A stretch of DNA of 64,000 bases from the NCBI RefSeq assembly GCF_050624435.1, contig NC_134542.1:15247997-15311996 (forward strand). The letters are read 5' to 3'. The stretch comes from Tenrec ecaudatus. Lineage: Eukaryota > Chordata > Mammalia > Afrosoricida > Tenrecidae. Position 1 is the first letter of the stretch. Every line of letters begins with the position of its first letter. The notes under the pieces are model-generated. The model saw nothing but the letters and a program-made list of their open reading frames with translations, was not told the DNA's origin and ran no database searches. Position numbers and translations under genes: made by a program. Shown one piece after another: positions 22,095 through 33,515 of the stretch.

Positions 22095-22280
22095 TGATCC
22101 CTGGGGACCTCGTGGGTTATAAGTAGGACTGCTAGCTGCAAGTTCAAAACCACCAGCCACTCCACAGGGGAAAGAAAAGAGTCACAGTCTCAGAAACCCA
22201 CAGGGGCAGTTCTACCCTGCCCTATAGGGTCATGGTGAGTCTCGGTGTCGACTCATTGGCAGTGAGCTTGGTCTTTGTGA
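22095..22280 (+). repeat. AfroSINE
   Basis: GGGGACCTCGTGGGTTATAAG … AGCTGCAAGTTCAAAACCACCAGCCACTCC … CAGTCTCAGAAACCCACAGGGGCAGTTCTACC … GTGTCGACTCATTGGCAGTGAG. Confidence 0.85.
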
Positions 22281-24769
22281 GAGTTGTCCTGGGATAAAGC
22301 TCAGTGGCCAGGAAGGGATGGGAACGAGGGACACATGGAAAGTGCAAACACAGGGAGGACGTGGGAAGAGTGTCGTTGCACTGGGAGTTCTGCCACCAAC
22401 ATCACGAAACGAAATGTGTGCACATTGTTCAATGGAAACCAATTCACTCCGTTATCATTCACATCAAAGCCCGTATTTTATAAAAAGAAGAGAGGAATAA
22501 AAGAAAAGAAAAACTAACCTCCGCTTAGCTCCAACTCAAACACGCGCCAAGGCAGTGGTTTCCCAGAAAACAAAACTCACGTTAACGATTTCCAGAGCGT
22601 CCCAGTGCCTGTCTGCTCTGTGGACAACACGGGCTAAGCTGAGGCTGACCGGAAGTGGGGATCACTCCTTGAGGAGGAACTGGCTGCCAGTTGCAACATT
22701 TCCTGTCTCCTCATTCCCTTGAGAGACAGGGTGCGAGGTTGGAAAGGGCAGGGTAGCCCAAGGCAAAGGAGTCCTGCTCCCAACAGCCAGCTTCTGCCTA
22801 GCAGACTGACTCATGGGACCCTGTATGGGCGGGGTAGACGCGCACGTTGCAACATTTCCAAGCATGTGACCCTTGAATCTGCTAGCCAGCCCTTTCTTTG
22901 GCGGCACCTCAGCATACCTGGGAACCACCAACCATTTTAGCAGCCAAACACTTAGCGTTCATGCCACCCAGGAACTACAAAGGGCCACAAGGGGTCTCTG
23001 TTTTGCCCCCACCCTGACTCCTGGCTTCAGCGAGGCTGCTATGGGAAAGAGGCACCCAGTCAGGGAAAGCTCACCCATTCACATCCCACGGGTACAATAT
23101 GCCTTTCAGACCTCACGTGGCACCCACAAGCGTCAGCACTGGGTCTCCTAGAGGAAAGCAGTTGTGAAACTGGACACACTGCTTCCTGCCGCAGCCAGAA
23201 GAGGAGCAGCCAGGACACAGGAGACCTGAGCTGCCACCCAGACTTTACGGAGAGGACGTATTGCTTTTCAGTACAAAAAAATCGCGCGATCCAGAATGCA
23301 ACACAGGGGGAGAGGGGTGAGTGGGACCCTGTTTTTCCAAGAAGCCTGAGGGAAGCCACCCCACACCTTATGTTCACTAGTCCCTAGTCGGGTAGATCAG
23401 AACTGAGTGGCCCAGAGGAGTATTTCTAGAATAGCCACCGTATCTATGCCACCTTCCTGACTTCTGCAACTTTCTCCCCTGTGGGTGAATTCCTCAATGG
23501 CAGGTTCACTTGAGTTACGCCATTGAGTCAATTGCAGCTCCTGGTGGTCGCTCAGACTTGAAAAAAGGATAGAACAGGCCCTGTGGGTTTCTGAAGCTGT
23601 GAATTATAGGAACAGAAAACCTCATTTTTCTCCCTCGGAGCTGCTGTTGGGTTTGAACCTCTGACCTTGCTGTTAGCAGTCCAACATATATGTAACCCAC
23701 TACTATGCCACCAGGGCTCCTTATCTGATCTATAGATCTTCAATTTTCATTTATTAACTCATTTTTGCAATAAACACATGTCCTCCAGCCTAAACCAATA
23801 GCTAGTTTATAAAATCTATGCACCTAAACCGTCACCAAAAAGTACTGCAAAAGACATAATACAACACGACATACTGCAATAACATAAAGTCCAAACTCAG
23901 TGACACCCAGGTGGTGTCAGAGCTTTGGGATCCTAGCCCCTTGGCTAGTATCACTGGCCCCCACTTTAAACAAGCCAAACATCTGTGCTTCATGGGACAT
24001 ATTCCAGCCCTCAGCACATTGGGGTTCTTCTCTTAGCTCTAGTAGCCAGAGATCAAATAGCTTATGCGCACTGAAGGTCAGCCCCGCCAGGACTCCAAGA
24101 CTGCACGGGCCCAACCCAGGGGAGGGACTGGCTTTCCTGTCTCTCCCCTGCAGAGAGGGCCCCATCCTCTGCTCTCTCAAGAGCTTTGTTGGTGGTTCAG
24201 TTGCGGCTCTGAAGCTGGGGACAACTATCTTGACAAGCAGAAGATGAGGTCTGTCTTCCTGGCTGTAAGCTCCCGAGTCTACGGGCCAGGTCCTGCTCCC
24301 GTTTGCTTCCTCCAAAGACCAGAGCCCAATGCCCATGCATGCTCATCGGTGTTTGTTTTTTATGTGTGAGGGAGTTTCAGAAAGTTTGTGGGGGGAAAAC
24401 CTTATTTTATACACCCAACGGCACATGCCCACACATTCACATGCCTAAGCACAAATGCACATACATATACTGAACTAATCAATTACTCCGCATCTGCATA
24501 CCTGGACCAAATGCTTCCTTCTAACATGATGGAAACTACCAGAAAGTTATTTTCACATAAGCCCCAACGTGGATCCTGGAAACCGCTCACCACCAGGCAC
24601 TGCCTTTGCCCTTGTCACTGTCTTGGAAGATCCCATTCCCTCTTCAACACGAGGACCCAACCAGCATCCCCTGCCTACCCTCCCCCTTTAAACTTCTTAA
24701 ACACACCTGTTCCCTGTCGTCATCCTAAAGACATTCATAGCCTAAAGGAGACCATAATCCTGCCTCAGT
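22281..24769. other. Non-coding, mostly unique, one SINE
   Basis: 22500-23400 and 23730-24770 hold no recognisable gene. GGGAGTTTCAGAAAGTTTGTGG at 24370 resembles one end of the MITE seen at 804. Confidence 0.45.
23512..23725 (-). repeat. AfroSINE, antisense
   Basis: GGCCCTGTGGGTTTCTGAAGC … CGGAGCTGCTGTTGGGTTTGAACCTCTGACCTTGCTGTTAGCAGTCC … CTACTATGCCACCAGGGCTCC, a full head. Confidence 0.8.
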
Positions 24770-24930
24770 GTCTGCTAGCTGTAGCGGTAGAGTCAGTTCT
24801 AACTCACAGCAACCGTACAGGCAACAGAACAAAGCACTGCCCTGTCCTGTGCCACCCTCTCAATCGTTGTCACCTCTGAGTCTAACACAGCAGTTAGGCT
24901 GTCAGTCCATTCCGCTGCAGGCCGTCCTCC
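24770..24930 (-). mobile_element. RTE 3' end, antisense, short
   Basis: GTAGAGTCAGTTCTAACTCACAGCAACC, GGCAACAGAACAAAGCACTGCCCTGTCCTGTGCCACCCTC, then AGGCTGTCAGTCCATTCC. Confidence 0.7.
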
Positions 24931-25357
24931 AGGGACCCGGTGTCTAGGTGGTGGACCAATATAAACAAAGCAACGGGAAAACTGAGTTCAAAGACATGGC
25001 ATGGCTTCCATTGGCCTGACGTTTGGGTGGGATCCAGCCCCCTCCCCTCCAACATTGAGCTTCATGCTCAGGAAAGACAGACACAAGGGACGCAAGTTCT
25101 TAGGGAAAGAAGTTGACACCTTCAAAGGGCATGACAGGCTCTCCAGAGTTATTCTGAACACATCAACAGTACCTTCCACCAGCAGCTGCCCAACTGTCCT
25201 ATTAGAGAGGCTTATGCGTCGCTTGGATGCTGACAGCTCTTCCGCTGGTATTTCAAAGACCAGCAGGGCCACTCAGGATGTGCAGCTTTCAGTAGAGTAT
25301 GCAGACTCAAAGAAGACCTGGCAATTTACTCTCGAAAACTGTTGCGGATGGTGGGAT

Positions 25358-25692
25358 TATTATTGTTCGTTGAGTCCCCAGCCAAACAGAAGGAAACCTT
25401 GCCCTGTCCTGCACCATCCTCACTGTGTTGCTCTATTTGAGCTCATGGCTGCAGCCACTTTGTCTACCCGTCTCACTGGGGGGGGCAGGGGGGTGTCTCT
25501 TTTTCACTGACCCTCCACTCTGCCAAGCATTATGTCCTTCTCTGAGGATTAGTGCCTCCTTCATTCCCAACTTTCCCATTCCAATCCCCACTAATTATCA
25601 ATGCCTCTTGATGGCACATTTGATCAATTTTACACTTCGTAAGTTGGGAAAACATTCATCTTCTACATTAGTGGTTTCAAGGAGTAAGACTA
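25358..25692 (-). mobile_element. RTE, antisense: 3' end joined to endonuclease region
   Basis: 25358-25558 is the RTE 3' end (CCTTGCCCTGTCCTGCACCATCC, GACCCTCCACTCTGCCAAGCATTATGTCC). 25562-25692 (CCAACTTTCCCATTCCAATCCCCACTAATTATCAATGCCTCTTGATGGC) corresponds to the distant 5' endonuclease-coding part. The two are joined by an internal deletion of most of the element. Confidence 0.65.
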
Positions 25693-25864
25693 GAGTTAAA
25701 ATATTCCATAAATGATGTTTTCAATTCCTGGATGTCTTAAATTCACAGAGTGGTGCCACGAAATAGATTTTAAGTTCTGGCTGTAAGCTTTAAGTTTGGT
25801 TGTAGCTAAGTATGCTATTTTATTTTTAAAACATATATACAAATCACACATATTTCAATGTGTA

Positions 25865-26440
25865 TTGTTGTTGCTGAGTTGGTGCTGACTCATTTCTATT
25901 CCAGGAACGGAGCAAATGGATGAAATGCTACCTGGTCCAGCACTGCCATCACACAGTTTCTATATTTGAGCACATTGTTGCAGCTACTGTGTCAATCCAT
26001 CTGACTGAGGGGCTTCCTCTCCTCTGACCCTCTGGTTTAGCATGCATGAGGTCCGTCTCCAGGGACTGGTACTTTCTGAAAGCCAGTCCAAAGGCAGTGA
26101 GATGAAGTCTCACCATCCTCATTTCTAAGGAGCATTTCGGCTCTACTTCTTCCACTACGTGTTTGTTCCTTCGTCTGGCAGTCCAGGGGATATTCAATGT
26201 TTTTCTCCAGCACTGTAATTCAAAGGTATGAATTATTCATCTGCCTTTCTTTTGCATAGTGCTTGAAAATATCGTGGGCCTGGCTCTGGCCCCCTTTCGT
26301 ACTCAGAGTGAAATCTTTTCTCTTCAACCCTGCGAAGAGGTCTGGGCCGTAGATTCGTCCAATGCAACCTGCCATTTGGTTTCTTGACTGCTGCTTCCAT
26401 GGGCCTTGGGTTGCAGATCCAGGTTAAATGACAGCCTTGA
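25865..26440 (-). mobile_element. RTE 3' end, antisense, long
   Basis: GGTGCTGACTCATTTCTATTCC, CATTGTTGCAGCTACTGTGTCAATCCATCTGACTGAGG, CGTCTCCAGGGACTGGTAC, TCTAAGGAGCATTTCGGCTCTACTTCTTCC, GAAGAGGTCTGGGCC and GACTGCTGCTTCCATGGG. Confidence 0.8.
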
Positions 26441-27302
26441 AAACATCACAGGGCAATTCCAGAAGACAAGAGAAAGTATTATAATGAAGGGAGAGGGTAG
26501 ATGGGTAAGTCAATTACAGAATAAACTGAACAGATGAAGGATAGATAATGGAAGAGGGGTAAAAAGATGAGTAGTAGAAGATAGATAGATAGATGATAGA
26601 TAGATAGATAGATAGATAGAACAATCCACACAATGACTTCTCCTACAGATGAGATACCTGAGGCACAGAGTGTCTAAGCTTAAAAAGCTCTCACGGCAGA
26701 CTCCAAATCAAACCTGGACAAGTCCCTTCAGGCTCTCACATCACCATGCTCCCTTGAAAGAAAAGGTGCTGTGAGAGATAGGTATTAAAATGACAACCAA
26801 AACAAGAGCACCTATTGGGGTTGATTGTATACAACCAAACACCTCGGTAGATTTGGTTCTTCCTTGGGAGGATTAGAACCATGGCTTCAAAGGACATCCC
26901 AGTCGTCCCACTAAACATAGTATGGTCAGTGCTCCTGGCCCATCTCCTAGTTCTATATGTAGTACCTGGGCTCTTTAAAGCGTGCCGTGGCACAATTGGT
27001 CTCTATTTACCCAGAATAACAGAAGCTGGAGAGCCAGGAATAGACCAAGTATGTGAAATATGTAAAGTACTTCCATGATCAACTCTCTCCTATGCCATGA
27101 GACTGGATGAACCATGTAACTGGATGGCCAGTTACTATTACTGAATATTTTGATCAATGATTCCACAGAAAAATCATGATCAAAAGTGGGAAGATAGAGA
27201 AGAGATTTTCAGTTTTTCATGGACTCTATGCTCTCTGGTCATGAGGATCAGATGACGTCCAGAAAACTACAAAGCATTTTTAAAACCGAAGAATCTCTAA
27301 CC
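26441..27302. other. Non-coding, unique with a GATA tract
   Basis: Weak MIR-like words near 26640-26700; otherwise nothing recognised. Confidence 0.5.
26577..26621 (+). repeat. Microsatellite (GATA)n
   Basis: About 11 GATA units with one break. Confidence 0.9.
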
Positions 27303-27500
27303 TAATGAAGTGGCATAGTGGGCTGCGCCCTGAGCTGATAACTATTAGGTCAGTGGTTCAAAGACACCAGCTGCTTCTCAGAAGAAACGTGAGGCTGTCT
27401 GTTGTCATGAAGATGCACAGTCTCAAAAGCTCAGAGGGCAGTTCTACTTTATGACCTATAGAGTCTCTATGATTGGAAATCAACTCAATGGCTGTGAGTG
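27303..27500 (+). repeat. AfroSINE
   Basis: AGTGGCATAGTGGGCTGC … TAGGTCAGTGGTTCAAAGACACC … CACAGTCTCAAAAGC … GAAATCAACTCAATGGCTGTGAG; joined directly to an RTE tail. Confidence 0.75.
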
Positions 27501-27504
27501 AGCA

Positions 27505-27692
27505 AATGGAGGATCATCATAAAAGAGGAAGACTCTCAACAAGATGGGTTGACAGAGTTACTGCAAGAATGGGTCCAAAGATAAGCATAGGAAGTTTGTG
27601 TGAGTGACACAGAACCCAGAAGTTCCTATGTCTGTGGTATCCAGGGTCTCAATGGATCGGAACCAACTCGACTGCCTACCAGCAACAACTGT
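27505..27692 (+). mobile_element. RTE 3' tail, sense
   Basis: AAAAGAGGAAGACTCTCAACAAGATGGGTTGACAGAG, GTCTCAATGGATCGGAACCAACTCGACTGCC, ending with the CAACAAC tail typical of RTE (no poly(A)). Directly follows a SINE. Confidence 0.7.
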
Positions 27693-28924
27693 TTGAAAAA
27701 GTCTGCCTTACGCGTTATGCTCTTTAAGAACCATCTCTATGGGGTCAAATTTCACAACAGCAACTCAAAAAATGAGGTAGGCACAACAGTGGGTAGTCCG
27801 TTTATGTTCAAGGGCAAGGGAAAACTCAGAAAAGGTGCGAGAGAATGGCTGCCCAACTCAAATAACATATTAAATGGTAAGTGCAAAAACTGGTAAATTG
27901 ACGTGTGATTTTCTGCATATACGTTCCACGGCAGCAACAACATATTTCAAAAACGAGACAAAAAAGACCGTGGAGTGTTCAAAGATTAAAATCCTTCTTT
28001 TGGCAAGCCAGCAAGAAGGAGAGGGGAGTGCTAGCCATAAAATATACATGAATAACAGGGACGCCCCAGAGCTGTTCTTCGAACAGACAGGAAACCTGCC
28101 CTGCATGATTCAACCACCGGCCCTCCGACACCTGCCTGAGGGCACCTTGCCGAGAGCAGCCAGCCTCTCCCCACACAGAAATAACGGCAGGGCATCTTGT
28201 TTGTCAACAGCGGGGCGAGACCCTTGCACACCAGCGCATGGCTCTTTTTCTTCATTGACACACACGGACTCCAGCGAGCAGCCCGCAGGCAAGCTTGGGA
28301 GACCTTTGTCTACGGGGAGCTGGTGCCAGGGTGAATGGTTAACAGCACCTACCCACGCCCACCCCCCAAACCCCGCCTCCCCCTCCCCCCACACACACAC
28401 ACTGCAGGATCCAAACCCGCGATGGGCAGTGCTGTGCAGAGAATACCCATCATCCCCGCAGCTTTGCAACAATTCATCTTTTGGAAAACCAACCATGGCG
28501 TGAAGTTGTAGGCGAGACCATTCATCATTCGATTAAAAAAGAAAATCCATCTGTGAGACCGAAATTCTTAAAACACATGTTCACAGAATCGCAATGGGGT
28601 TCTTAGTGGAAAATCGGCTGTGTGGGTTGCTTGGCTTGAAAACTCGGAGACACGTACCATTTAACCAGCCACTTTAATGCGGTTGTTCTTAACAGTGAAG
28701 CTAGGATGAACCGATAGCTAGTTTAGATTTAAGTCTTCGAAATGTAACCAAGAAGAGTCCTATGAACAAAAAGCTCACACCTCCATCACCATTTCTTCTA
28801 ACTAATTTCTAGAACCCTTCTCCATGCCTGTCCTGAGAAATACTAAAAAATAAAAAGGCTTCCAGACAGTCGAGCCTGACCTCCGGCTCCTGGCACTGTG
28901 TGAGCATAGAATAGATGCCACAGG
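27693..28924. other. Non-coding, unique
   Basis: Holds a 209-codon ATG frame (27874-28503, +) without recognisable domains; its second half is C-rich (CCCCAC repeats), which thins out stops. Not called as a gene. Confidence 0.5.
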
Positions 28925-29050
28925 GTTGTTTCAGTGGCTGCTGGCCCAGCAGTAAGTAGATCACCAGGCCTTTCTTCCAACGAGCCACTGATTAGACTCC
29001 AATCGTTAACCTTCTGGTTAGCAGCCGAGTGTTTAACCCTGTGCACCACT
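28925..29050 (-). repeat. AfroSINE, antisense, head part
   Basis: CTAGATCACC…AATCGTTAACCTTCTGGTTAGCAGCCGAGTGTTTAACCCTGTGCACCACTC. First of three antisense copies in a row. Confidence 0.7.
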
Positions 29051-29055
29051 CAGAT

Positions 29056-29265
29056 CCACCGGCAAGAAGCAAGCCCACTGCCATCAGGTTGCTTATGGCT
29101 CGTAGCAACCCTACACGGGGGTTTCCAAGACTGTGGATCTTCCTGGGAAAGATGCAGCCTCAGCTTTCATCCACAGAGCTGCTGGGGGGTCTTCTATGCA
29201 AACTCCCAACCTTGTGGCCAGCAGCCCAGTGCCTAACCCACGGGCCTACCAGAGCACCTTACCTT
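29056..29265 (-). repeat. AfroSINE, antisense
   Basis: CACTGCCATCAGGTTGCTTATGGCTCGTAGCAACCC … CCCAACCTTGTGGCCAGCAGCCCAGTGCCTAACCCACGGGCCTACCAGAGCACC. Confidence 0.75.
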
Positions 29266-29274
29266 GCAAAAAAA

Positions 29275-29490
29275 AGAAATTTAACTGTGATAGAATTGAT
29301 TCTGACTCTTATCGGTCCCGTAGGACAGAAGAGAACTGTCCTTGTGGATTTCCAGGCTTGTCATTATTTCCAGAAGCAGAAAGTCCCATCGTCTACCACC
29401 AAGCGGCTAATGGTTTCCAGCTGCTGGCCTTGTGGTTAGCAGCCCTATACACATATTACAGCCACCACAATACCAGAGTTCCTTCCAAGG
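29275..29490 (-). repeat. AfroSINE, antisense
   Basis: TGATAGAATTGATTCTGACTCTTATCGG … GGCCTTGTGGTTAGCAGCCCTATACACATATTACAGCC … CAATACCAGAGTTCC. Confidence 0.75.
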
Positions 29491-29569
29491 CCCCTTAGCA
29501 ACCATGAGCCACATCATGCGGACAGCGGTGGTTTGGCAGCTGGCTTCCCACCTTCTGTGAAGGAGACCT

Positions 29570-29785
29570 AAGGAGCACTGGTGACCTGGTGGGTTATGCT
29601 TTGGGCTGCTAACCACAAGGTCAGCGGTTTGAAATCACCAGCCACTCCATAGGACAAAGATGAGGCTTTCTACTCCAGTCAAGAGTGACACTCTCAGAAA
29701 CCCACAGGGGCAGCTCTACTCTGCCCTGTAGGTCGCTATGAATAGGAATCAACTTGATGGCCATGAGTTGGTTCTTTGTTTTATT
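29570..29785 (+). repeat. AfroSINE, full length
   Basis: AGGAGCACTGGTGACCTGGTGGGTTATGC … GGGCTGCTAACCACAAGGTCAGCGGTTTGAAATC … AATAGGAATCAACTTGATGGCCATGAG. One of the best preserved copies. Confidence 0.88.
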
Positions 29786-29884
29786 ATCTATGGGAGATCT
29801 GAGTTCCATTCCAGACCATGGTGCACCTCATTCACAGCGTCCGTCTGTCAGTGGATGCTTATGTCCCTGTGATACTAAGGAGGT

Positions 29885-30058
29885 CTCAGCAGACCTTCTA
29901 GACTAAAACAGACTAAGAGGAAAGGCCAGGCAACTACTTCCAAAAACCAGCCAATGAAAACCCTATGAATCACAAAGGTCCAGTCTGCCACCAATCATGA
30001 GAAGGATGCAGGGCTGGGTAGCATTTCGGTTTGCTGTGCATGGGGCCGCTATGCATGG
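29885..30058 (+). repeat. AfroSINE variant B joined to RTE-like tail
   Basis: GGCAACTACTTCCAAAAACCAGCCAATGAAAACCCTATG … then GGTAGCATTTCGGTTTGCTGTGCATGGGGCCGCTATG, the RTE-like 3' tail. Confidence 0.5.
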
Positions 30059-30059
30059 G

Positions 30060-30425
30060 GGCTGATAAATGATGCCAAACAATAGAATTGCATTCTCTCG
30101 TGGCCTGGACTCGAAGTCTGAAATCAAGGTGACGGCAGAGCCATGCTCTCTCAGACGGCTTCAAAGAAGACTCTCCCCCATGATTTTCCCTTCCCTTCAA
30201 AGCAGGTGTTTCCTGCTTTTGCTTTTCTTAGTTTACACAGAGATCACGCAAATCACTGTTTCAGTTTGTGTCACCACGCCATATTCTACTTGGGTGTGCC
30301 TTTATCTTGTCCCTTCTTGTAAGGACACTAGATATTGGATTGAAGGCCTCCTATTTCCAAAGATAGTCACAATCTGTGTGAACCTGGGCTTGGAGGGAGC
30401 CTTGTTCTACCTACTGTCAGAATGC
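30060..30425 (+). mobile_element. MLT2-like (ERVL) LTR fragment
   Basis: Contains TGCATTCTCTCGTGGCCTGG, GAAGTCTGAAATCAAGGTGA, GGCAGAGCCATGCTCTCTC and TTCTTGTAAGGACACTAGATATTGG, in the order of MLT2-type LTRs, but diverged and lacking both ends. Confidence 0.55.
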
Positions 30426-30574
30426 AGGCATTAGAACAGAGCGAACGCAGCAATTTCATTTTACAGAAAAGAAAGCTAAGGTGCAGAGACAGAGAGTAAA
30501 TCCCTGGACTCACATAAAAGAAACGAGCTTTTTCATGTACATTTTCTCCTGTCATGCTCAGAAAAAGAAGTGTC

Positions 30575-30745
30575 TGCCCTCAGAAAGACCACTTTGGTGG
30601 TTCAAGTCTACCAGAAGCCCTTTGGAAGAAAATAACTGGTGATCCACTCCCCAAAATTCACCCATTGAAAACTATTTGAACTATACTATGAATATAGTCC
30701 CACTCTGACACACACAAGGAGGCCATGAGTTGAGGTTGACTCCAT
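30575..30745 (+). repeat. AfroSINE variant B
   Basis: GGTTCAAGTCTACCAGAAGCCC … AACTGGTGATCCACTCCCCAAAATTCACCCATTGAAAAC … GAGGCCATGAGTTGAGGTTGACTCC. Abuts the antisense LINE end at 30755. Confidence 0.65.
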
Positions 30746-30754
30746 TTTTCTTTT

Positions 30755-31015
30755 CTTTTTTTTAATCATTTTATTGGAGGATCATATAACTCTTACCACA
30801 TACATACATATATCCATTATGTCAAGCACAGTTGTATATTTATTGCCCTCATGATTCTCAAAACATTTGCTTTCTACTTGAGCCTTTGGTATTAGCTTTT
30901 CATTTTTCTCCTCCTTCCCCGTGGCCCCTCCCTCATGAACCCTTGATAATTTATAAATTATTTTGCCATACCTTACACTGTCTGACGTCTCCCTTCACTC
31001 TGTTGTCTTAAAACC
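30755..31015 (-). mobile_element. 5'-truncated LINE (L1-type) 3' end, antisense
   Basis: Begins with a T-rich tract and AATCATTTTATTGGAGGATCA (the reverse of the LINE end), then TTGCCCTCATGATTCTCAAA, CATGAACCCTTGATAATTTA and ACTGTCTGACGTCTCCCTTC. Confidence 0.75.
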
Positions 31016-31087
31016 AGTTTGGACAGATAGGATATGTCTGCAAGTCTCAAGATAATCCATATCCTTGTGTCTCTTCTTGCTTTGACT

Positions 31088-31292
31088 AATGGAGGCTTAG
31101 TGGTAGAGTAGGTTATGCATTGGGCTACTAATCTCAAAGTCAGCAGTTCAAGACCATCAGCCTCTCTGAGAAAGATGAGGCTTTCTACTCCTGTGAAGAA
31201 TTACATCCTCACAACCCACAGGGGAAGTTCTACCCTGTCCTACAGGGTCACTGTGAGTCAGAAAGGACTTGATGGCAGTGAGTTTAGAGAGT
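31088..31292 (+). repeat. AfroSINE
   Basis: ATGGAGGCTTAGTGGTAGAG … GCATTGGGCTACTAATCTCAAAGTCAGCAGTTCAAGACC … GTGAGTCAGAAAGGACTTGATGGCAGTGAG. Confidence 0.85.
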
Positions 31293-31934
31293 TTTGCTTT
31301 GACTAGATTCAACAATGCTACCCAACTGACGGTTTAGGACCTCATCAGTCTAAGTTGTGTGTTTAGCTGATAATCATCCAATGACCACAGCTTTGCTGTT
31401 GCTGGCTTTGCAGAGGTCGCACACTGTCCATCAAAGGCCCAAACTTTCCTTCCACGAGAGGGCGGTGGCTGTCTCTTGTGTCTTGGTTGACTCGTGTGAT
31501 TGGTTCTCACTAGTGGAATATGAACCTAAATGGTGAGTGTGCCATTCAAGTGAACGAGTAAGAGGCCAGTGTGCTTTATCCCCAAGCAGGAAGGAGCCTG
31601 GGTCCCTGGACTGCTGCATGGGAGGCAGCTTCCTGCATCCAATTTGGATTTTCTACGGGTGAGCATTTGACGCCGACTTGAGTTATTACTAACCAACGGA
31701 TCACATGAAAAGCACCTCAAACACATTGGACCGTATCCTGCCTGTAAATTATGTGGCGTTCCTGTTCTGCATGCTGCCTGCCCTGGTTAATTAGATAATG
31801 AGATTCATTCCCAGGAGCTGTGAAATCTGTGCCTGTGCTCATCCAGACTCAGGACAGCCCCAGGACAGCCCTGTCAAAGTCACTTTGGCTGAGCCATCCC
31901 CAGATAGAGCATCCAGAGTGTATCAGCACATTCA

Positions 31935-32097
31935 GTATCTTCAAATCTGCTCTGACTCATCTCGGCCCCATGTGAGAAAGCACACCTGCCCAATAGGGTT
32001 TTCTTGGTTAGAATCATTTCAGAAACAGGCCAAGGGTTTTTTCCATGGGCTTGAACTACTAACTGCCCATTGGCTAGCTGTTTAGCACCACTGACAC
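31935..32097 (-). repeat. AfroSINE, antisense, diverged
   Basis: TCTGCTCTGACTCATCTCGGCC … CCAATAGGGTTTTCTTGG … GGGCTTGAACTACTAACTGCCCATTGGCTAGC. Confidence 0.5.
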
Positions 32098-32099
32098 AA

Positions 32100-32262
32100 G
32101 GATGCCACTGCCATCGAGCCAATACTGACTCACAGTGGTCCCCTGTGGGTTTCCGAGACTGTAATTGCTTATGGGAGTAGAAAGCCCACTCTTTCTCCCA
32201 AGGAACTGCTGGTGGTTTCAGCACAACTCAACACGTAACCACTATGACACCAAATGATGCCT
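32100..32262 (-). repeat. AfroSINE, antisense
   Basis: GCCACTGCCATCGAGCCAATACTGACTCACAGTGGTCCC … GGGTTTCCGAGACTGTAATTG … AACACGTAACCACTATGACACC. Confidence 0.65.
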
Positions 32263-32694
32263 TCTTTTTCCTTAGTGGATGAATGGCATAAGAGAATATT
32301 AAGATGCAAAAATGACTTGTTTTCTATTTCAACAAATCCACTATGCCTTCCGCTTGATCCTGTTAAATAAGTAAAAATTTCTCTACAAAAGGGCCCTTTA
32401 GGAAAAGGCCTCCAACTCTTCTGTTCTGATTTTCAATCAGTTCCATCGAGTCATAATTCAGCCAAGCAAGTCATAATTAAGATCAAAGTAGAGAGGAGGG
32501 GGAATAAAAGTGTTGTTGGATTCATTTGGCATATAACTCAGTGAGGAAATGGCAATAAGAATACAACCCTTGCTTTGAGTCCTGTGTTTGCTCAGCTGTG
32601 TTTATTTAAATTAAATACCAGACCTAGTTAGGTCCAATATTTGCTATTCAAACCCCATCCTGCTCACCCGAACTTGACGTTCTGCATTGCAGAA

Positions 32695-32865
32695 GAAAAA
32701 AAAATCCACTGCCTTTGAGTCAGTTCTGACTCATCACAACCCTACAGACGGTTTCCAAGGACATGAGTCTTTAGGGATTCCAAGGAGCGCTGATGGGTTT
32801 GAACCAGCAGTCTTGCAATTAGCATCCCAACACTTACCCCATTGTTCTATCGGGGTTCCTCATTG
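32695..32865 (-). repeat. AfroSINE, antisense
   Basis: CACTGCCTTTGAGTCAGTTCTGACTCATCACAACCC … GGGTTTGAACCAGCAGTCTTGCAATTAGCATCCC … TCTATCGGGGTTCC. Confidence 0.75.
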
Positions 32866-32980
32866 TAGAAAGCAGGAATGAATTGAAGACTTCTAATGTT
32901 CTTGTTTGCATGAAATTCAGATGACAGGCAACAAGGCTGTTGCAGGGGCTATAGAGACACTATCTCACTGTCTTGAAAGA

Positions 32981-33515
32981 TGTAGTAGTCACATCATCTG
33001 CTGTCAATTTGAGAGGTTTACAAGTGAAGGGGTGGAGTCTGGCCTGTCAAGCAAAATATAAGCAAGGAGGCCTATGTGTGGGTATGGCCTTCTCCTGAGA
33101 ATTCTGGGAACTCCTGTATTTCCTCCTGGGTGGCAAGAGAAATTTCTCTCTCTCCACTCACTTCCTGCGAGACATCCCTGAGGAGAAACCACGTGGACCT
33201 ACCCTGATGCAGCCCTGGGAACTGGAGGAGCCACATGGAGAACCCTGCCAGCGCTGAGATGCTTCTACCGCCACTGACTTTGCACCCACTGGCCTGTGAT
33301 CTTCCTGCATTGAGCATCACTGCATGTGTTTCGTTGAGTCTGAAAAGGCCTTCATAGATTGGTATAGGACATATGGGCTAATATCAGACTTATGGACTTG
33401 GTCTGGACTGAGCTGGGATGTTTCCTCAATATTCCACTGCTCTTGTATATAAACCTCTTTCTTATACACATATGTTTGCCCATGAATTTATTTCTCTAGT
33501 TTACCCAGACAAGCA
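32981..33515 (+). mobile_element. Solo LTR repeat (family LTR-B)
   Basis: Starts TGTAGTAGTCAC, contains TGGAGTCTGGCCTGTCAA, CTTCTCCTGAGAATTCTGGG, CACTGGCCTGTGATCTTCCTGC and TTGTATATAAACC, and ends GTTTACCCAGACAAGCA. Collinear with the copies at 3586 and 20619. No long ORF with recognisable domains. Confidence 0.6.

Noticed and set aside
26577..26621. CRISPR-like or regulatory repeat array
   Set aside because: A simple (GATA)n microsatellite; no spacers.
27874..28503. 209-codon open frame as a novel gene
   Set aside because: No domain, no homologue recognised, no splice or promoter context, overlapped by frames on the other strand; C-rich composition explains the lack of stops.
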